Notes: generated by a model not told the origin, from the letters alone. Positions 34,434 through 45,222 are shown, counted from the first letter of the stretch. The stretch is 64,000 bases of DNA from Lachnospiraceae bacterium AF51-6-b8A (GCA_027682585.1 JAQCZH010000003.1:62001-126000); one strand, 5' to 3'. Translations and numbers: made by a program.

Positions 34434-35207
34434 TCAGAGATCACCCTGTCCGATGCAGATGGTCAGCAGATAGACCGCTTTTGCCCCCGCCGCAAGCAGG
34501 ATCCTGCTTGCGGCATCGCAGGTGGTTCCCGTAGTGTAAATATCATCCACCAGGAGAATCCGACAGCCTCGCAGACAAGCGCCTTCTTTCGTCAGGGCAA
34601 AGGCTCCCTCCAGATTTCTCCTCCGCTCATCCCTGCTCAGGGCCTTCTGCGGGGCTGTGTTCCGAGTCCGGATCAACAGGCGAAAAACCATAGGTATCCC
34701 CGTTGCCTCTGACAACCCCTCTCCCCAGACAGCAGCCTGATTGTACCCTCTGCTTCGTTCCTTAGCCGCATACATAGGCACTGGAATGATCAGATCAACC
34801 CCAATTCGAGCCAGCCAGTCCGCTTCGGACAGACTCATGCGCTCCTTCGTCCCGCCTGCCCGGCAGGCCAGAGCCGTCCCATACCGCCTTACAGCCTCCG
34901 CCGCAAAGGCCCTGCGATAAGACAGCCTCCGGGAGTACTTGAATCGATACATAGCCTCCTTCATAGGCCCTCTGTAGATGAAGAGAGACTTCCCCTGGGT
35001 GAAGAGGTGCTCTTCTCTTCTACAGTCCGCGCAACGCTCCTGCTGCTCATCGTCAAGAGGTTTCCCGCAGATTTTACAGCAGGGCTCTTGCGCCAGAATA
35101 ATCTGTTCCAGGCAGGAACTGCAGAACCCCCTCTTCCTCTCTTCCAGACGAAGAACTCTGTCACAGCCGGGACAGACAGGTGGATAAATGATTGACGTCC
35201 ATTTCAT
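34434..35207 (-). CDS. comFC: ComF family phosphoribosyltransferase-like protein
   Basis: 257 residues. The N-terminal zinc-ribbon-like part has paired cysteines (CPGC, CSSC, CKIC, CADC). The C-terminal phosphoribosyltransferase-like domain contains the PRPP loop ILLVDDIYTTGTTCDAA and the preceding VPMYAAKERSRGYNQA. ComFC homologues act in DNA uptake during transformation, but many non-competent Clostridia carry them as well. The start follows GGGAG. An extended -10 (TGT-TAAAAT on the - strand, 35241-35249) lies upstream. It sits 62 bases after recD2. Confidence 0.93.
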   Translation of the reverse strand: MKWTSIIYPPVCPGCDRVLRLEERKRGFCSSCLEQIILAQEPCCKICGKPLDDEQQERCADCRREEHLFTQGKSLFIYRGPMKEAMYRFKYSRRLSYRRAFAAEAVRRYGTALACRAGGTKERMSLSEADWLARIGVDLIIPVPMYAAKERSRGYNQAAVWGEGLSEATGIPMVFRLLIRTRNTAPQKALSRDERRRNLEGAFALTKEGACLRGCRILLVDDIYTTGTTCDAASRILLAAGAKAVYLLTICIGQGDL

Positions 35208-35269
35208 AATGATGCTCCCGCATCTCTCTTTTCGTCTACAATTTTAACATTCCCGGATCGGAGAGGCTA

Positions 35270-37570
35270 TTAAGTTTTTGAAAACGCTCCCCTCTTTTCT
35301 CTCTCGGAATCCTCCTGCACCTTCTTCTTGTTCTCAGTTTTTCTCAGTTCCTCCTGTGCCTGTACCTGTTCTTTGATCCGTTGGCAGAGCCCGGAAAACC
35401 GTCTGGCCTGCGTGTTGTTTTCGCACATCTGCCGAAAGACCTGTTCCTTCCCCACCAGAGTGACACAGGATCTGGCACGGGTCACCGCCGTATAGATCAG
35501 ATTGCGGTTTAAGAGCATGCGGGGCCCGTCCAGAAGCGGAATAACGACAGCCGGATATTCTGTTCCCTGAGACTTGTGAATGGTGATCGCATAGGCCAGC
35601 TCCAGCTCATCCAATTGTTTGAAGGGATAGGTGACCAGACGATCCTCATCGTAGCGCACAATCAGGTTCTGGCTGAAATGATCTACCTCTTCAATCCGCC
35701 CCATATCCCCATTAAAAACCCCGGTTCCCTTGTCGAGAGCCAGGCCGTACCTGCTGCGGACCTCCCATTCCATCTGATAATTATTCTTAATCTGCATGAC
35801 CTTATCGCCCTCGCGAAAGATCCTTTCCTTACAGCGGTATTCCCCTCGAGAATCGCCTTCAGGATTGAGATACTTCTGCAGGATTTCGTTCAGCCTCTCC
35901 ACTCCCAGAAGCCCCTTTCTGGTGGGCGTCAGAACCTGAATATCAAACATATCCGCCCCCACATAGGAGGGCAGCTTATCCCGTACCAGCTGCAGAATTA
36001 CGCTGATAATATGATCCGCATCCTCACGCTTCAGGAAGAAGAAGTCCCTGCTCTTATTATCAAGAGCCACGAACTGTCCCCGATTGATCCTGTGGGCATT
36101 TACCACGATGTCGCTGGCCTCAGACTGACGAAAAATCCGATCCAGCCGCACGGTTGGAAATGCTCTCGACTCGATCAGGTCCCGCAGAACGTTGCCGGGC
36201 CCAACGCTGGGCAGCTGATTCATATCACCGACCAGGATCAGACGGGTCTGATCAGCGACAGCTCTGAGCAAAGCGTGCATAAGGAAAATGTCCACCATTG
36301 ACATCTCATCGACAATAATAACCTCTGCCTCCAGAGGATGGAACTGGTTGCGCTCAAATCTCCCCAGGGAATCCCCTTCTTCTCCCACGCCGCCGCTGAC
36401 CTCCAGAAGACGGTGGATGGTCTTCGCCGGACAGCCGGTTGCCTCCGACATGCGCTTGGCCGCCCGCCCGGTCGGCGCAGCCAGCTGCACATTGAAACCC
36501 TGGTCCAGGAAGTAGTTCAGCATAGCCCGAATGGTTGTCGTCTTACCGGTCCCAGGTCCGCCAGTCATCAGACAGACCCCATGCCGAATGGCTGTGGTAA
36601 CCGCTGCCCTCTGCTGCGGATCCAGTTCCATTCGTTCCCCCTTCTCCACTCGGGCAATCGCTGCATCGATCCTCTCATCCCTCACATGATAGTTGTGATT
36701 TAAGGCCAGCATCATGCCTGCAGTCATTTCTTCCATGCGGTAGAGCCCTCCCGCATAGACCTGCGGGTCTTCCTGACCACGGATGACAATCTTCTTCTCC
36801 ATGGCCAGATTCATGAGATTGGACTGGATATCCTCCGGCGTAAGTCCCAGCATATGCGCCGTATTCCGCAGAAGAAGGCTCTCAGGCAGATAGGTGTGTC
36901 CTGAGGAAGCCGCCTGATTCAGTGTGTAAAGGACGCCGCAGTGGATCCGATACTCGGAGCTGGTACTGATCCCGACCTTAGACGCAATCTCATCCGCAAT
37001 CTTAAACCCCACTCCACTGATGTCCTCTGCCATGCGGTAGGGGTTATTGGCAATGATGCTGTAGACCTGAGGGCCGTACTGCCTGTATACCTTCATAGCC
37101 AGATTTGAGCGGATCCCATATCGCTCCAAGAAGACCATAGCCTCACGGGTATCTCGCTTCTCGACGATCTGCTCACAGATATCCAGAGCCATTTTCTCGG
37201 AAATGCCCCTGATCTTGGACAGGCGGACGGGATCCTCCTCCATGACCCGGAACGTATCCCCCTGAAAAGTCTTGACGATGCGGGCAGCGAGCTTTGGGCC
37301 AACCCCCTTGATTGCTCCGCTGCCCAGATAGCGTTCCATGGCCACAGCGTCCTCAGGCGGACGGACTTCATAGGAGGTCGCTTTAAACTGCTCTCCATAG
37401 GAAGCATGCGTAACATAATCGCCCCGGAGGGTCAGGTTCTCCCCCTCTGAGATTCCCGGAAATGTTCCGACAACCACCTCTTCCTCACCATCGACTGCTA
37501 CAGACATCACAGTATAGGCATTCTCCACATTGTGATAGATGATGTGATCTACGTAGCCACGGATTTCCAT
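35270..37570 (-). CDS. recD2: RecD2-type DNA helicase
   Basis: 766 residues. The N-terminal region (OB-like, then helix-hairpin-helix segments such as GSGAIKGVGPKLAARIV and ISGVGFKIADEIASKVGI) precedes a superfamily 1B helicase core. Walker A is GGPGTGKTTTIRAM, Walker B VIIVDEMSMVD, and motif VI-like AITIHKSQGTEYPAVV. RecD2 is a 5'-3' helicase acting outside RecBCD, linked to repair and replication fork stability. The start at 37570 follows GAGGAG; the GTG six bases upstream overlaps this site. The C-terminal tail is charged and probably disordered. Confidence 0.95.
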   Translation of the reverse strand: MEIRGYVDHIIYHNVENAYTVMSVAVDGEEEVVVGTFPGISEGENLTLRGDYVTHASYGEQFKATSYEVRPPEDAVAMERYLGSGAIKGVGPKLAARIVKTFQGDTFRVMEEDPVRLSKIRGISEKMALDICEQIVEKRDTREAMVFLERYGIRSNLAMKVYRQYGPQVYSIIANNPYRMAEDISGVGFKIADEIASKVGISTSSEYRIHCGVLYTLNQAASSGHTYLPESLLLRNTAHMLGLTPEDIQSNLMNLAMEKKIVIRGQEDPQVYAGGLYRMEEMTAGMMLALNHNYHVRDERIDAAIARVEKGERMELDPQQRAAVTTAIRHGVCLMTGGPGTGKTTTIRAMLNYFLDQGFNVQLAAPTGRAAKRMSEATGCPAKTIHRLLEVSGGVGEEGDSLGRFERNQFHPLEAEVIIVDEMSMVDIFLMHALLRAVADQTRLILVGDMNQLPSVGPGNVLRDLIESRAFPTVRLDRIFRQSEASDIVVNAHRINRGQFVALDNKSRDFFFLKREDADHIISVILQLVRDKLPSYVGADMFDIQVLTPTRKGLLGVERLNEILQKYLNPEGDSRGEYRCKERIFREGDKVMQIKNNYQMEWEVRSRYGLALDKGTGVFNGDMGRIEEVDHFSQNLIVRYDEDRLVTYPFKQLDELELAYAITIHKSQGTEYPAVVIPLLDGPRMLLNRNLIYTAVTRARSCVTLVGKEQVFRQMCENNTQARRFSGLCQRIKEQVQAQEELRKTENKKKVQEDSEREKRGAFSKT

Positions 37571-37693
37571 GTGCACTCCTCTTCGGCGGCAAAAGCAGCA
37601 GCCGATTGTCTGTTATGGCAGGGCGGTACTTCTTATCCCTCTTTTATCCTGAAGCAATTCCCATTCCCGGCCCAAAACAGATGTTTCCCTGCG

Positions 37694-37747
37694 AAAAAAG
37701 TCCCACGCATTATCCCCGCTGAAAGCAGGCGGACATCTGCATGGGAC
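37694..37747 (-). terminator. Terminator of mreB
   Basis: On the - strand GTCCCATGCA pairs with TGCGTGGGAC (one G-U pair), with an inner CCGC/GCGG helix, and is followed by TTTTTT (37694-37699). It lies 95 bases past the mreB stop. The rest of the gap 37571-37842 shows nothing else clear. Confidence 0.82.
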
Positions 37748-37842
37748 GTTTCGATTTCATATTCAGGGCTGCTCTCGACCGGTTGCCGGACAACTTTCCA
37801 TGCCTGAGGCAGGATCCCTCCGTGCGGGCCGGCAAAACCGGA

Positions 37843-38841
37843 TCAATCTGCCGTCAGCTTGTCGCCGCTCAGAAGATCCACATACTTTCCGGTACCGATG
37901 GCGACACAGGTCATAGGTTCCTCCGCCGTCATCGCATTGATTCCGGTGCGTTCCTCCATCAGCTGTTCCAGACCGCGAAGCAGGGATCCTCCTCCGGTCA
38001 GAATAATCCCCCGATCAGCTACATCAGCCGCCAGTTCCGGAGGGGTCTTCTCAAGGACAGAGTGGACAGCCTCTACAATCTGAACCGTGGGCTCATGCAG
38101 GGCCTCTTCCGTCTCCTCAGAGGAAACCGTAATCACCTTGGGCAGACCGGTAACCAGATTCCGGCCGCGGACGTCCATGGTCTCAGCCTCCGCCAGAGGA
38201 TAACAGGTACCAATCTTAATCTTGATATCTTCTGCAGTGCGCTCACCGATCAGAAGGTTATGCTTCTTGCGCATATAGCGAACCAGGGCCTCATCGAAAT
38301 TGTCCCCGGCGATCTTAATCGAAGTGCTGACCACAGAACCTCCCAGGGAGATCACCGCAATATCAGAGGTGCCGCCGCCGATATCGACGATCATATTGCC
38401 GCAGGGCTTGGAAATATCAATTCCGGCCCCGATAGCAGCCGCAATAGGCTCCTCAATAATAGCGACCTCTCTGGCACCAGCCGCATAGGTTGCGTCCTCA
38501 ACCGCTCTCTTCTCTACTTCTGTAACTCCAGAAGGGACGCAGACAGAAATGCGGGGCTTGCGGTAACTCCGCCTGCCAATCGCCTTCTGAACAAAGTACT
38601 TGATCATCTTCTCCGTGACGGTATAGTCAGCGATTACCCCCTGACGCAGCGGACGCACCGCAATGATATTGCCGGGTGTGCGCCCGATCATGAGACGGGC
38701 CTCCTCGCCAATTGCCTTGATCTTGTTGGTATCGCGGTCAAAAGCGACCACGGAGGGTTCTTTGAGAACAACCCCCTTGCCCTTGACATATACAAGAATG
38801 CTGGCCGTACCCAGATCAATGCCGATATCTGTTGAATTCAT
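37843..38841 (-). CDS. mreB: Rod shape-determining protein MreB/Mbl
   Basis: 332 residues of the bacterial actin family. GIDLGTASILVYVKGKGVV (phosphate 1), VDIGGGTSDIAVISLGG (phosphate 2), GAREVAIIEEPIAAAIGAGID (connect 1) and RGIILTGGGSLLRGLEQLM (adenosine) are all present. It forms filaments under the membrane that guide peptidoglycan synthesis. No mreC or mreD follows, so this copy is more like the stand-alone Mbl/MreB paralogues. A TTGAAA-16-TATAAT promoter lies upstream and a strong terminator downstream, so it is monocistronic. Confidence 0.95.
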   Translation of the reverse strand: MNSTDIGIDLGTASILVYVKGKGVVLKEPSVVAFDRDTNKIKAIGEEARLMIGRTPGNIIAVRPLRQGVIADYTVTEKMIKYFVQKAIGRRSYRKPRISVCVPSGVTEVEKRAVEDATYAAGAREVAIIEEPIAAAIGAGIDISKPCGNMIVDIGGGTSDIAVISLGGSVVSTSIKIAGDNFDEALVRYMRKKHNLLIGERTAEDIKIKIGTCYPLAEAETMDVRGRNLVTGLPKVITVSSEETEEALHEPTVQIVEAVHSVLEKTPPELAADVADRGIILTGGGSLLRGLEQLMEERTGINAMTAEEPMTCVAIGTGKYVDLLSGDKLTAD

Positions 38842-38958
38842 GCGGAACTCCTTCCTCTTCTATCGATAGGCCCCACACGCTCTTCTAAAAGGTCATTGCG
38901 CAGAACCGTGACTCAGCTTTGATGCGACTGTCCCTTCCCGGACAGACTCCCTAATTAT

Positions 38959-38986
38959 TATAGCGAATCACCTGCGTATTTCAATC
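38959..38986 (-). promoter_or_regulatory. Promoter of mreB
   Basis: On the - strand: TTGAAA, 16 bases, TATAAT. The predicted start near 38952 gives a leader of about 110 bases. The gap 38842-39213 holds this promoter and the eda terminator; I saw no gene in it. Confidence 0.78.
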
Positions 38987-39120
38987 AAGGCGACTGATTT
39001 CATCATTCCGTACCAAAAGCAACTTCAGCTTTCAGAATTTCTTCATTTCCCATTCCCCTTCAGACTTCAGTTCTTCCCTTCTCTGCGTATTCCCAGAGAA
39101 TTTCCGGAGCAGATCACCCA

Positions 39121-39154
39121 AAACAGCGCTCCGGACAAGTCCGGAGCGCTGTTA
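39121..39154. terminator. Terminator of eda
   Basis: AACAGCGCTCCGGAC (39123-39137) and its perfect complement (39140-39154) with a 2-base loop form a 15-bp stem. On the - strand the stem ends in a TTTT run. It lies 60 bases past the eda stop. Confidence 0.83.
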
Positions 39155-39213
39155 TACAATGAATTCTCTTCTCAAGGGACTCCCAGAGCAAGAAACCATA
39201 CACTATCCAAAAA

Positions 39214-39846
39214 TCAGTGTGTCAGCTCGTAAGCATCTCGGCAGGCCCTGGTAATACCGTCCCAATCCCGGGCCTTGACCAGATCCTTTTTGCAGACCCA
39301 GGTCCCGCCGACAGAGATGATCTTGTCGAAAGCCAGATAGTCGTTGACATTCTGCGGATTTACCCCACCGGTCGGCATGAACTTGAGCTGAGGAAAAACA
39401 GAGGCCAGTGCCTTGATGGTCTTTAATCCGCCGTATGCCTCCGCGGGGAAGAACTTGACCATAGGCAGATTGTAGCGCAGAGCATTAGCGATATCTGTTG
39501 GGGTGCAGGTACCGGGACAGTAGGCCACGCCATGGCCGATCGCATACTGGGCTACTTCATCAGAGAAAGAAGGCGCGACAATAAACTGCGCTCCCGCGCT
39601 GATCGCTCTTGCGCATTGCTCTCTGTCAAGAACCGTGCCGGCACCGACAATCACCCCGGGGACTTCCCTGGCGATACGGGCGATTGACTCTGCGGCGGCA
39701 TCCGTACGGAAGGTCACTTCCGCCATGGGAAGCCCCCCTGCCTCCAGAGCCCTGGCAAGAGGTACGGCATCCTCAGCATCGTCAATGACAACAACGGGGC
39801 AGACCTTCGTCTCTGCCAGTTTCTGCATAAACTCTTCCTGATTCAT
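39214..39846 (-). CDS. eda: 2-dehydro-3-deoxyphosphogluconate (KDPG/KHG) aldolase
   Basis: 210 residues. It splits KDPG to pyruvate and glyceraldehyde-3-phosphate in uronate or gluconate breakdown. Motifs: class I aldolase residues in EVTFRTDAA, GAGTVLDREQ, the Schiff-base Lys in NLPMVKFFPAE, and KFMPTGGVNPQN. The start follows GAGGAGG. It is a single-gene unit here; no kdgK, uxa or edd gene is near, so its substrate source lies elsewhere in the genome. Confidence 0.95.
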   Translation of the reverse strand: MNQEEFMQKLAETKVCPVVVIDDAEDAVPLARALEAGGLPMAEVTFRTDAAAESIARIAREVPGVIVGAGTVLDREQCARAISAGAQFIVAPSFSDEVAQYAIGHGVAYCPGTCTPTDIANALRYNLPMVKFFPAEAYGGLKTIKALASVFPQLKFMPTGGVNPQNVNDYLAFDKIISVGGTWVCKKDLVKARDWDGITRACRDAYELTH

Positions 39847-39893
39847 TTTTGCCTCCTCATTCGAATTCTGTCATCAGATGCTCTTAGGGTAAC

Positions 39894-39910
39894 ACCCTGC
39901 CCGGCAGGGT
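39894..39910. promoter_or_regulatory. Inverted repeat at the eda transcription start
   Basis: ACCCTGC-CCG-GCAGGGT lies just downstream of the eda -10 box. An overlapping alternative, AGGGT-aac-ACCCT (39886-39898), shares one arm, so the two hairpins exclude each other. It could be an operator or a small RNA switch in the leader. Confidence 0.4.
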
Positions 39911-39914
39911 AAAA

Positions 39915-39942
39915 TCTATAAACTTGCTTATTTGTTTGTAAA
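39915..39942 (-). promoter_or_regulatory. Promoter of eda
   Basis: On the - strand: TTTACA, 16 bases, TATAGA, 69 bases upstream of the eda start codon. Confidence 0.6.
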
Positions 39943-40023
39943 TATTGCGCAGAAGAGCATTTCTTGCGAGTTGCCTGGGCTGCCCGGGAATCCCCGGCCA
40001 TCCTTCGTGCCTTCTCTCTTCTC

Positions 40024-42867
40024 TTATGACTTAAGATAGGGGGCCAGGTACTCTCCAGTGTAGCTTCCCTTAACTTTGACAATCTCCTCCGGCTTGCCTC
40101 TGGCAATGATTGTTCCGCCTCCGTCGCCCCCCTCAGGTCCCAGATCAATAATATAGTCAGCGCACTTGATCACATCCAGATTATGCTCGATAACGACGAC
40201 CGTATTGCCGCCATCGGAAAGCTGGCGCAGGATCCTGACCAGCTTGTTGACATCCTCGAAATGCAGTCCTGTCGTGGGTTCATCCAGCACATAAATAGTC
40301 CTGCCTGTACTCCGCTTGGACAGCTCTGTGGCCAGCTTGATTCGCTGGGCCTCGCCTCCGGACAGTTCCGTGGATGGCTGGCCCAGGCGCACGTACCCGA
40401 GGCCCACATCATAGAGGGTCTGGATCTTGCGACGGATCGTCGGCACATTGGCGAAGAAGTCCAATGCCTCTTCCACCGTCATATTGAGCACATCATAGAT
40501 ACTCTTTCCCTTGTACTTAACCCCCAGAGTCTCCCGGTTATAGCGCTTTCCTCCGCAAACCTCACACGGCACATAAACGTCCGGCAAAAAATGCATTTCT
40601 ATCTTGATAATGCCGTCACCGGAGCAGGCCTCACAACGGCCTCCCTTGACATTGAAAGAAAAACGTCCCTTCTTATAGCCCCTGGCCTTAGCATCCGGCG
40701 TTCCTGCAAAGAGATCCCGGATCATATCAAAAACTCCGGTGTAAGTGGCCGGATTGGAACGAGGCGTTCGGCCAATAGGAGACTGGTCGATGTCAATAAT
40801 CTTGTCCAGTTGTTCTGCGCCCTCAATCCTCCTGCATTTGCCGGGAACCAGGCGGGCTCGATTGAGCTTCCTGGCCAGGGATTTATAGAGAATCTCATTA
40901 ACTAGAGAGGACTTGCCGGAACCGGATACCCCGGTCACAACCGTCATGATGCCCAAGGGAATTTCTACATCGACATTCCTTAAATTATGTTCCCTTGCTC
41001 CCTTGATCTTCAGCTTACCGCTGGGCGTCCTTCGCTCACTGGGCAGATCGATCCTGCGCCTGCCAGCCAGATAATCTCCCGTGATTGATTCCGGCGTATT
41101 CATGATATCTTCCACGCTGCCGGCGGCGACCAGCCTTCCGCCGTGTTCACCGGCTCCCGGTCCGATATCCACCAGAAAGTCCGCCTGCCGCATCGTATCC
41201 TCATCATGTTCAACAACAATCAGGGTATTCCCCAGATCCCGCAGTCCCCGCAGAGAGGCCAGGAGCTTGTCATTATCCCTCTGATGCAGACCGATGGACG
41301 GCTCATCCAGGATATAGGCAACGCCCACCAGACCGGAACCGATCTGAGTAGCCAGGCGAATGCGCTGCGCCTCGCCTCCGGACAGAGTTGATGTGGCTCT
41401 GCCCAGGGAGAGATAATCCAGGCCGACATCATTGAGAAATCCCACGCGGCCGCGGATCTCCCTCAGGATCACATCACCAATCTTGTGCTGCTGGATGGTC
41501 AGCTTTCCGTCAAGTTCCCGCAGGAAAGCCACTAAATCACGGACAGACAGATTGGTCACTTCATAGATGTTCTTATCCGCCACAGTGACTGCCAGAGCTT
41601 CCTGCTTCAGCCGTTGCCCATGGCAGACGGGACAGTCTGAAAAACGCATGAAGGACTCATACTCCGCCTTCATGGTATCAGACGCCGTCTCCCGATAACG
41701 GCGGTTCATATTGGCGACCAGTCCCTCGAACTGAATGTCGTAGTCTCCCTCGCCCCTCTGCCCCTTGTAGTGAACCTTTACGCTTTTGGGGAAGCCATTG
41801 ATAAACATGTCGCGGATCTTCCTCGGCAGCTTCTCATAAGGAGTATCCAGTGAGAACTGATACTCCCTGGACAGAGCCCGCAGAATGGCATTGGTAAAAG
41901 ACCTGCCGTCATTTGCCGACTGCCAGCCCATAGCCTGGACACATCCCTCATTGAAGGAGAGGCTCTTGTCCGGGATCATCAGATCCTCGTCAAACTCCAT
42001 CTTATAGCCCAGGCCGAAACACTCGGGGCAGGCGCCGAATGGATTGTTGAAGGAAAAGGTTCTTGGCTCTATCTCGTCGATGGAAATTCCACAGTAGGGG
42101 CAGGAATAAGACTCTGAGAAGCGGATGGGCTCCCCGCCGATCACATCGACGATCATGAGACCATTTGCCAGTTTGAGAACATTTTCAATCGAGTCTGTCA
42201 ATCGCTTCTCGATACCCGGCTTGACCAGCAGACGATCCACTACAATCTCAATATTGTGCTTGATATTCTTCTCCAGTCGGATCTCTTCAGACAATTCATA
42301 AGGATTACCGTCTGCAATCAGGCGAACATACCCCGACTTTCTGGCGGATGCAAAGAGTTTTTCATGAGTTCCCTTGCGGCCGCGCACTACCGGCGCCAGC
42401 AGCTGAATCCTGCTGCGCTCGGGCAGAGCCATGATCTGATCTACCATCTGATCCACCGTCTGCCTGTGAATCTCCCGGCCGCAGTTGGGACAATGAGGGA
42501 TCCCTGCTCTGGCGTAGAGCAGGCGAAAATAATCATAAATCTCCGTCACCGTTCCCACGGTAGATCTGGGATTATGATTGGTGGATTTCTGATCAATGGA
42601 GATCGCCGGGGGCAGACCCTCGATCTTCTCGACATCGGGTTTCTCCATCTGGCCCAGGAACTGCCTGGCATAGGAGGAAAGAGACTGCATATACCGCCTC
42701 TGCCCTTCTGCGAAAATGGTGTCAAATGCCAGCGAGGACTTTCCTGAACCGGACAGGCCGGTCAGAACAACGAACTTATCTCTGGGAATATCCAGGTTCA
42801 CATTCTTCAGGTTATGCTCATTGGCTCCCCGGATCTTAATATACTTGCGCTTGCTGCTGTCAGCCAT
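40024..42867 (-). CDS. uvrA: Excinuclease ABC subunit A
   Basis: 947 residues; the damage-recognition ATPase of nucleotide excision repair. Two ABC modules are visible: first Walker [16 protein letters not shown] and signature [12 protein letters not shown]; second Walker [16 protein letters not shown] and signature [12 protein letters not shown]. Zinc-binding cysteines occur in [19 protein letters not shown] and [17 protein letters not shown]. The start at 42867 follows GAGG; the ATG at 42882 lies directly after the uvrB stop without a ribosome binding site. It is cotranscribed with uvrB. Confidence 0.97.
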   Translation of the reverse strand: MADSSKRKYIKIRGANEHNLKNVNLDIPRDKFVVLTGLSGSGKSSLAFDTIFAEGQRRYMQSLSSYARQFLGQMEKPDVEKIEGLPPAISIDQKSTNHNPRSTVGTVTEIYDYFRLLYARAGIPHCPNCGREIHRQTVDQMVDQIMALPERSRIQLLAPVVRGRKGTHEKLFASARKSGYVRLIADGNPYELSEEIRLEKNIKHNIEIVVDRLLVKPGIEKRLTDSIENVLKLANGLMIVDVIGGEPIRFSESYSCPYCGISIDEIEPRTFSFNNPFGACPECFGLGYKMEFDEDLMIPDKSLSFNEGCVQAMGWQSANDGRSFTNAILRALSREYQFSLDTPYEKLPRKIRDMFINGFPKSVKVHYKGQRGEGDYDIQFEGLVANMNRRYRETASDTMKAEYESFMRFSDCPVCHGQRLKQEALAVTVADKNIYEVTNLSVRDLVAFLRELDGKLTIQQHKIGDVILREIRGRVGFLNDVGLDYLSLGRATSTLSGGEAQRIRLATQIGSGLVGVAYILDEPSIGLHQRDNDKLLASLRGLRDLGNTLIVVEHDEDTMRQADFLVDIGPGAGEHGGRLVAAGSVEDIMNTPESITGDYLAGRRRIDLPSERRTPSGKLKIKGAREHNLRNVDVEIPLGIMTVVTGVSGSGKSSLVNEILYKSLARKLNRARLVPGKCRRIEGAEQLDKIIDIDQSPIGRTPRSNPATYTGVFDMIRDLFAGTPDAKARGYKKGRFSFNVKGGRCEACSGDGIIKIEMHFLPDVYVPCEVCGGKRYNRETLGVKYKGKSIYDVLNMTVEEALDFFANVPTIRRKIQTLYDVGLGYVRLGQPSTELSGGEAQRIKLATELSKRSTGRTIYVLDEPTTGLHFEDVNKLVRILRQLSDGGNTVVVIEHNLDVIKCADYIIDLGPEGGDGGGTIIARGKPEEIVKVKGSYTGEYLAPYLKS

Positions 42868-42882
42868 ATTTACCTCATCCAT

Positions 42883-44988
42883 TCACACCGGCTCTTCCGG
42901 CGCAATTACTTTCTCTCCCGCCCTTCCGGCGTGTTTTCTCACTTTTCCTCCCTTTCGGGCATATCGCGGTCGGCGCCCGGATTTTCCGGAGCTGCCGCTC
43001 TGCCTCTTAGCATCCTCCTGATGCTGACGCAGGTCAATCAGCTGATCGCGCAGATCTGCTGCCCGCTCGAAGTTGAGATCCGCCGCCGCGGACTCCATCT
43101 TCCTGCGGAGATCCCGGATCTGCTCCTCCAATTCCTCAGCGGACATATCTTCCGGCTCTTTTCTAAAAGCCGTGTCCTCTTTGGCCAGTTCCCTGGAAAT
43201 AGCGATAACATCCTGGATCTTCTTTCGGATGGTCTGCGGTGTAATCCCATGCTCCTCATTATAGGCCTGCTGAATCGCCCGCCTGCGGTTGGTCTCATCG
43301 ATCGCCAGCCGCATTGAGTCTGTAATTGTGTCCGCATACATGATGACACGTCCCTCTGAATTACGAGCCGCACGTCCAATGGTCTGAATCAGAGATGTCT
43401 CGGAACGAAGGAACCCTTCCTTGTCCGCATCAAGAATAGCCACCAGAGTGATCTCCGGTATATCCAATCCCTCGCGCAGCAGGTTGATACCGACTAAGAC
43501 ATCGAAGACATCCAGCCGCAAGTCACGAATGATCTGGGCCCGCTCTAAGGTGTCAATATCGGAGTGCAGATATTTGACCCTTATTCCCAATTCCAGCATA
43601 TAATTGGTCAGGTCCTCCGCCATGCGCTTGGTCAGAGTTGTGATCAGCACCTTATGCCCCTTCTTCGTTTCACTGCGAATCTCCCCGATCAGATCATCAA
43701 TCTGACCTTCCACAGGGCGCACGAAAATCTCCGGATCCAGAAGCCCCGTAGGCCGAATCACCTGCTCTGCCCGCATCAATTCATGCTCCGCTTCATAGTC
43801 CCCGGGAGTTGCCGACACAAAAAGCATCTGATCGATCTTATCCTCGAATTCCGCAAAGTTGAGGGGGCGATTGTCCAGGGCTGAGGGCAGCCGAAACCCA
43901 TAGTCTACCAAAGACCGCTTTCTGGCCTGATCCCCATTGTACATACCGCGGATCTGCGGCAGGGTGATATGGCTCTCATCAATAATCATCAGAAAGTCAT
44001 CTCCAAAGTAATCAATCAGACAGTAGGGCGCCTGGCCTGGCCTCTGCCCGGTCATATGACGGGAGTAATTCTCAATTCCGGAGCAGAAGCCGGTTTCCCG
44101 CAGCATCTCGATATCGAAATTGGTCCGCTCCGCGATCCGCTGGGCTTCCAGGAGCTTATCATTCTGTTTGAAATAGCGGATCCGGTCATCCAGTTCCTCC
44201 TGAATGGTCTTGCAGGCCGCATCGATCTTCTCCTGTGGCACGACATAGTGGCTGGCCGGGAAAATGGCAACGTGTTCCATCTCATGCCTGGCCTCCTGGG
44301 TCAGTACGTCAATTTCGAGGATGCGGTCGATCTCATCGCCGAAGAACTCCAGCCGATAAGCGTAATCACTGGCAACAGCCGGAAAGATATCCAGGACGTC
44401 TCCCCGGACGCGGAAGGTACCGCGGGAGAAATCCAGATCATTTCTCGTGTACTGCATGTCGATCAGAGACTTAATGGCATCATCCCGGTCTATCTCCATC
44501 CCCGGGCGGAAGGAAACCATCATATTCTCGTAGTCTTCCGGCGAACCGATTCCATAAATGCAGGATACCGATGCCACAATCACCACATCTCTGCGTTCTG
44601 CCAGAGCCGCCGTTGCAGACAGACGCAGCTTGTCAATCTCGTCATTGATGGCGGAATCCTTGGCGATGTAAGTATCGCTCTGTGGCACATAAGCCTCCGG
44701 CTGGTAGTAGTCGTAATAAGAGACAAAATATTCCACGGCATTCTCCGGGAAGAACTCTTTCATCTCACCGTAGAGCTGACCTGCCAGGGTCTTGTTGTGG
44801 CTGATAATCAAGGTGGGCTTGTTCAATTTCTGAATGATATTGGCCATGGTGAAAGTCTTGCCGGAACCGGTAACACCTTTCAGTGTGGCGAACTGATCTC
44901 CCTCCTCAAATCCCCTGACCAGAGCTTCAATGGCCCGGGGCTGGTCTCCGGTCGGCTTATATTTGGAATGTAAGATAAAATGATCCAT
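42883..44988 (-). CDS. uvrB: Excinuclease ABC subunit B
   Basis: 701 residues; the helicase-like core of excision repair. Walker [16 protein letters not shown], the beta-hairpin region [22 protein letters not shown]-type [12 protein letters not shown], and helicase motifs through [13 protein letters not shown]. The C-terminal UvrB/UvrC motif ([32 protein letters not shown], residues about 625-660) is followed by a basic tail. The start at 44988 follows GAGGAG; a TTG-initiated extension of 12 bases is unlikely. Confidence 0.97.
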   Translation of the reverse strand: MDHFILHSKYKPTGDQPRAIEALVRGFEEGDQFATLKGVTGSGKTFTMANIIQKLNKPTLIISHNKTLAGQLYGEMKEFFPENAVEYFVSYYDYYQPEAYVPQSDTYIAKDSAINDEIDKLRLSATAALAERRDVVIVASVSCIYGIGSPEDYENMMVSFRPGMEIDRDDAIKSLIDMQYTRNDLDFSRGTFRVRGDVLDIFPAVASDYAYRLEFFGDEIDRILEIDVLTQEARHEMEHVAIFPASHYVVPQEKIDAACKTIQEELDDRIRYFKQNDKLLEAQRIAERTNFDIEMLRETGFCSGIENYSRHMTGQRPGQAPYCLIDYFGDDFLMIIDESHITLPQIRGMYNGDQARKRSLVDYGFRLPSALDNRPLNFAEFEDKIDQMLFVSATPGDYEAEHELMRAEQVIRPTGLLDPEIFVRPVEGQIDDLIGEIRSETKKGHKVLITTLTKRMAEDLTNYMLELGIRVKYLHSDIDTLERAQIIRDLRLDVFDVLVGINLLREGLDIPEITLVAILDADKEGFLRSETSLIQTIGRAARNSEGRVIMYADTITDSMRLAIDETNRRRAIQQAYNEEHGITPQTIRKKIQDVIAISRELAKEDTAFRKEPEDMSAEELEEQIRDLRRKMESAAADLNFERAADLRDQLIDLRQHQEDAKRQSGSSGKSGRRPRYARKGGKVRKHAGRAGEKVIAPEEPV

Positions 44989-45039
44989 CGCTCTCCTCAA
45001 ATTCAGCTTTCTGACAGCTCTGTGCCGGATCGTCCTTCT

Positions 45040-45053
45040 CGAACATGCATTCT
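45040..45053. promoter_or_regulatory. LexA/SOS-box-like site at the uvrBA promoter
   Basis: CGAACATGCATTCT matches the Gram-positive SOS consensus CGAACnnnnGTTCG in one complete half and part of the other (two mismatches). It lies at the predicted start of uvrBA transcription, where LexA would repress. uvrBA is a classic SOS operon in Bacillus. Confidence 0.5.
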
Positions 45054-45062
45054 GGTTCGCCC

Positions 45063-45071
45063 ATTATAGCA
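45063..45071 (-). promoter_or_regulatory. Extended -10 promoter of uvrBA
   Basis: TGC-TATAAT on the - strand, about 75 bases upstream of the uvrB start. The -35 region is weak. The gap 44989-45323 holds this promoter, the SOS-like box, an imperfect 14-bp tandem repeat (45112-45139) and the hairpin at 45183-45222; no gene was seen. Confidence 0.65.
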
Positions 45072-45182
45072 CGACTGATCCCGCTGTACAGTATCCCGGA
45101 GGATTTTGTCTCATGTGCATTTCATCACGTGCACTTCGTCACCATACGCGGTGGCGTGCGCGCTCCGGCGGTGTCTGTTGTC

Positions 45183-45222
45183 AGCAATGAGGGGGAGGTC
45201 TGTCGACCTCCCCCTCATTGCT
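45183..45222. terminator. Perfect 18-bp hairpin downstream of secA
   Basis: AGCAATGAGGGGGAGGTC pairs perfectly with its complement across a 4-base loop. It lies 101 bases beyond the secA stop. Neither strand has a clear T run directly after it, so termination would be atypical; it may instead protect the secA mRNA end. Confidence 0.6.

Noticed and set aside
45112..45139. Imperfect 14-bp tandem repeat between secA and uvrB (CATGTGCATTTCAT then CACGTGCACTTCGT)
   Set aside because: Only two copies with several mismatches; no sign of a mobile element, CRISPR or known operator.
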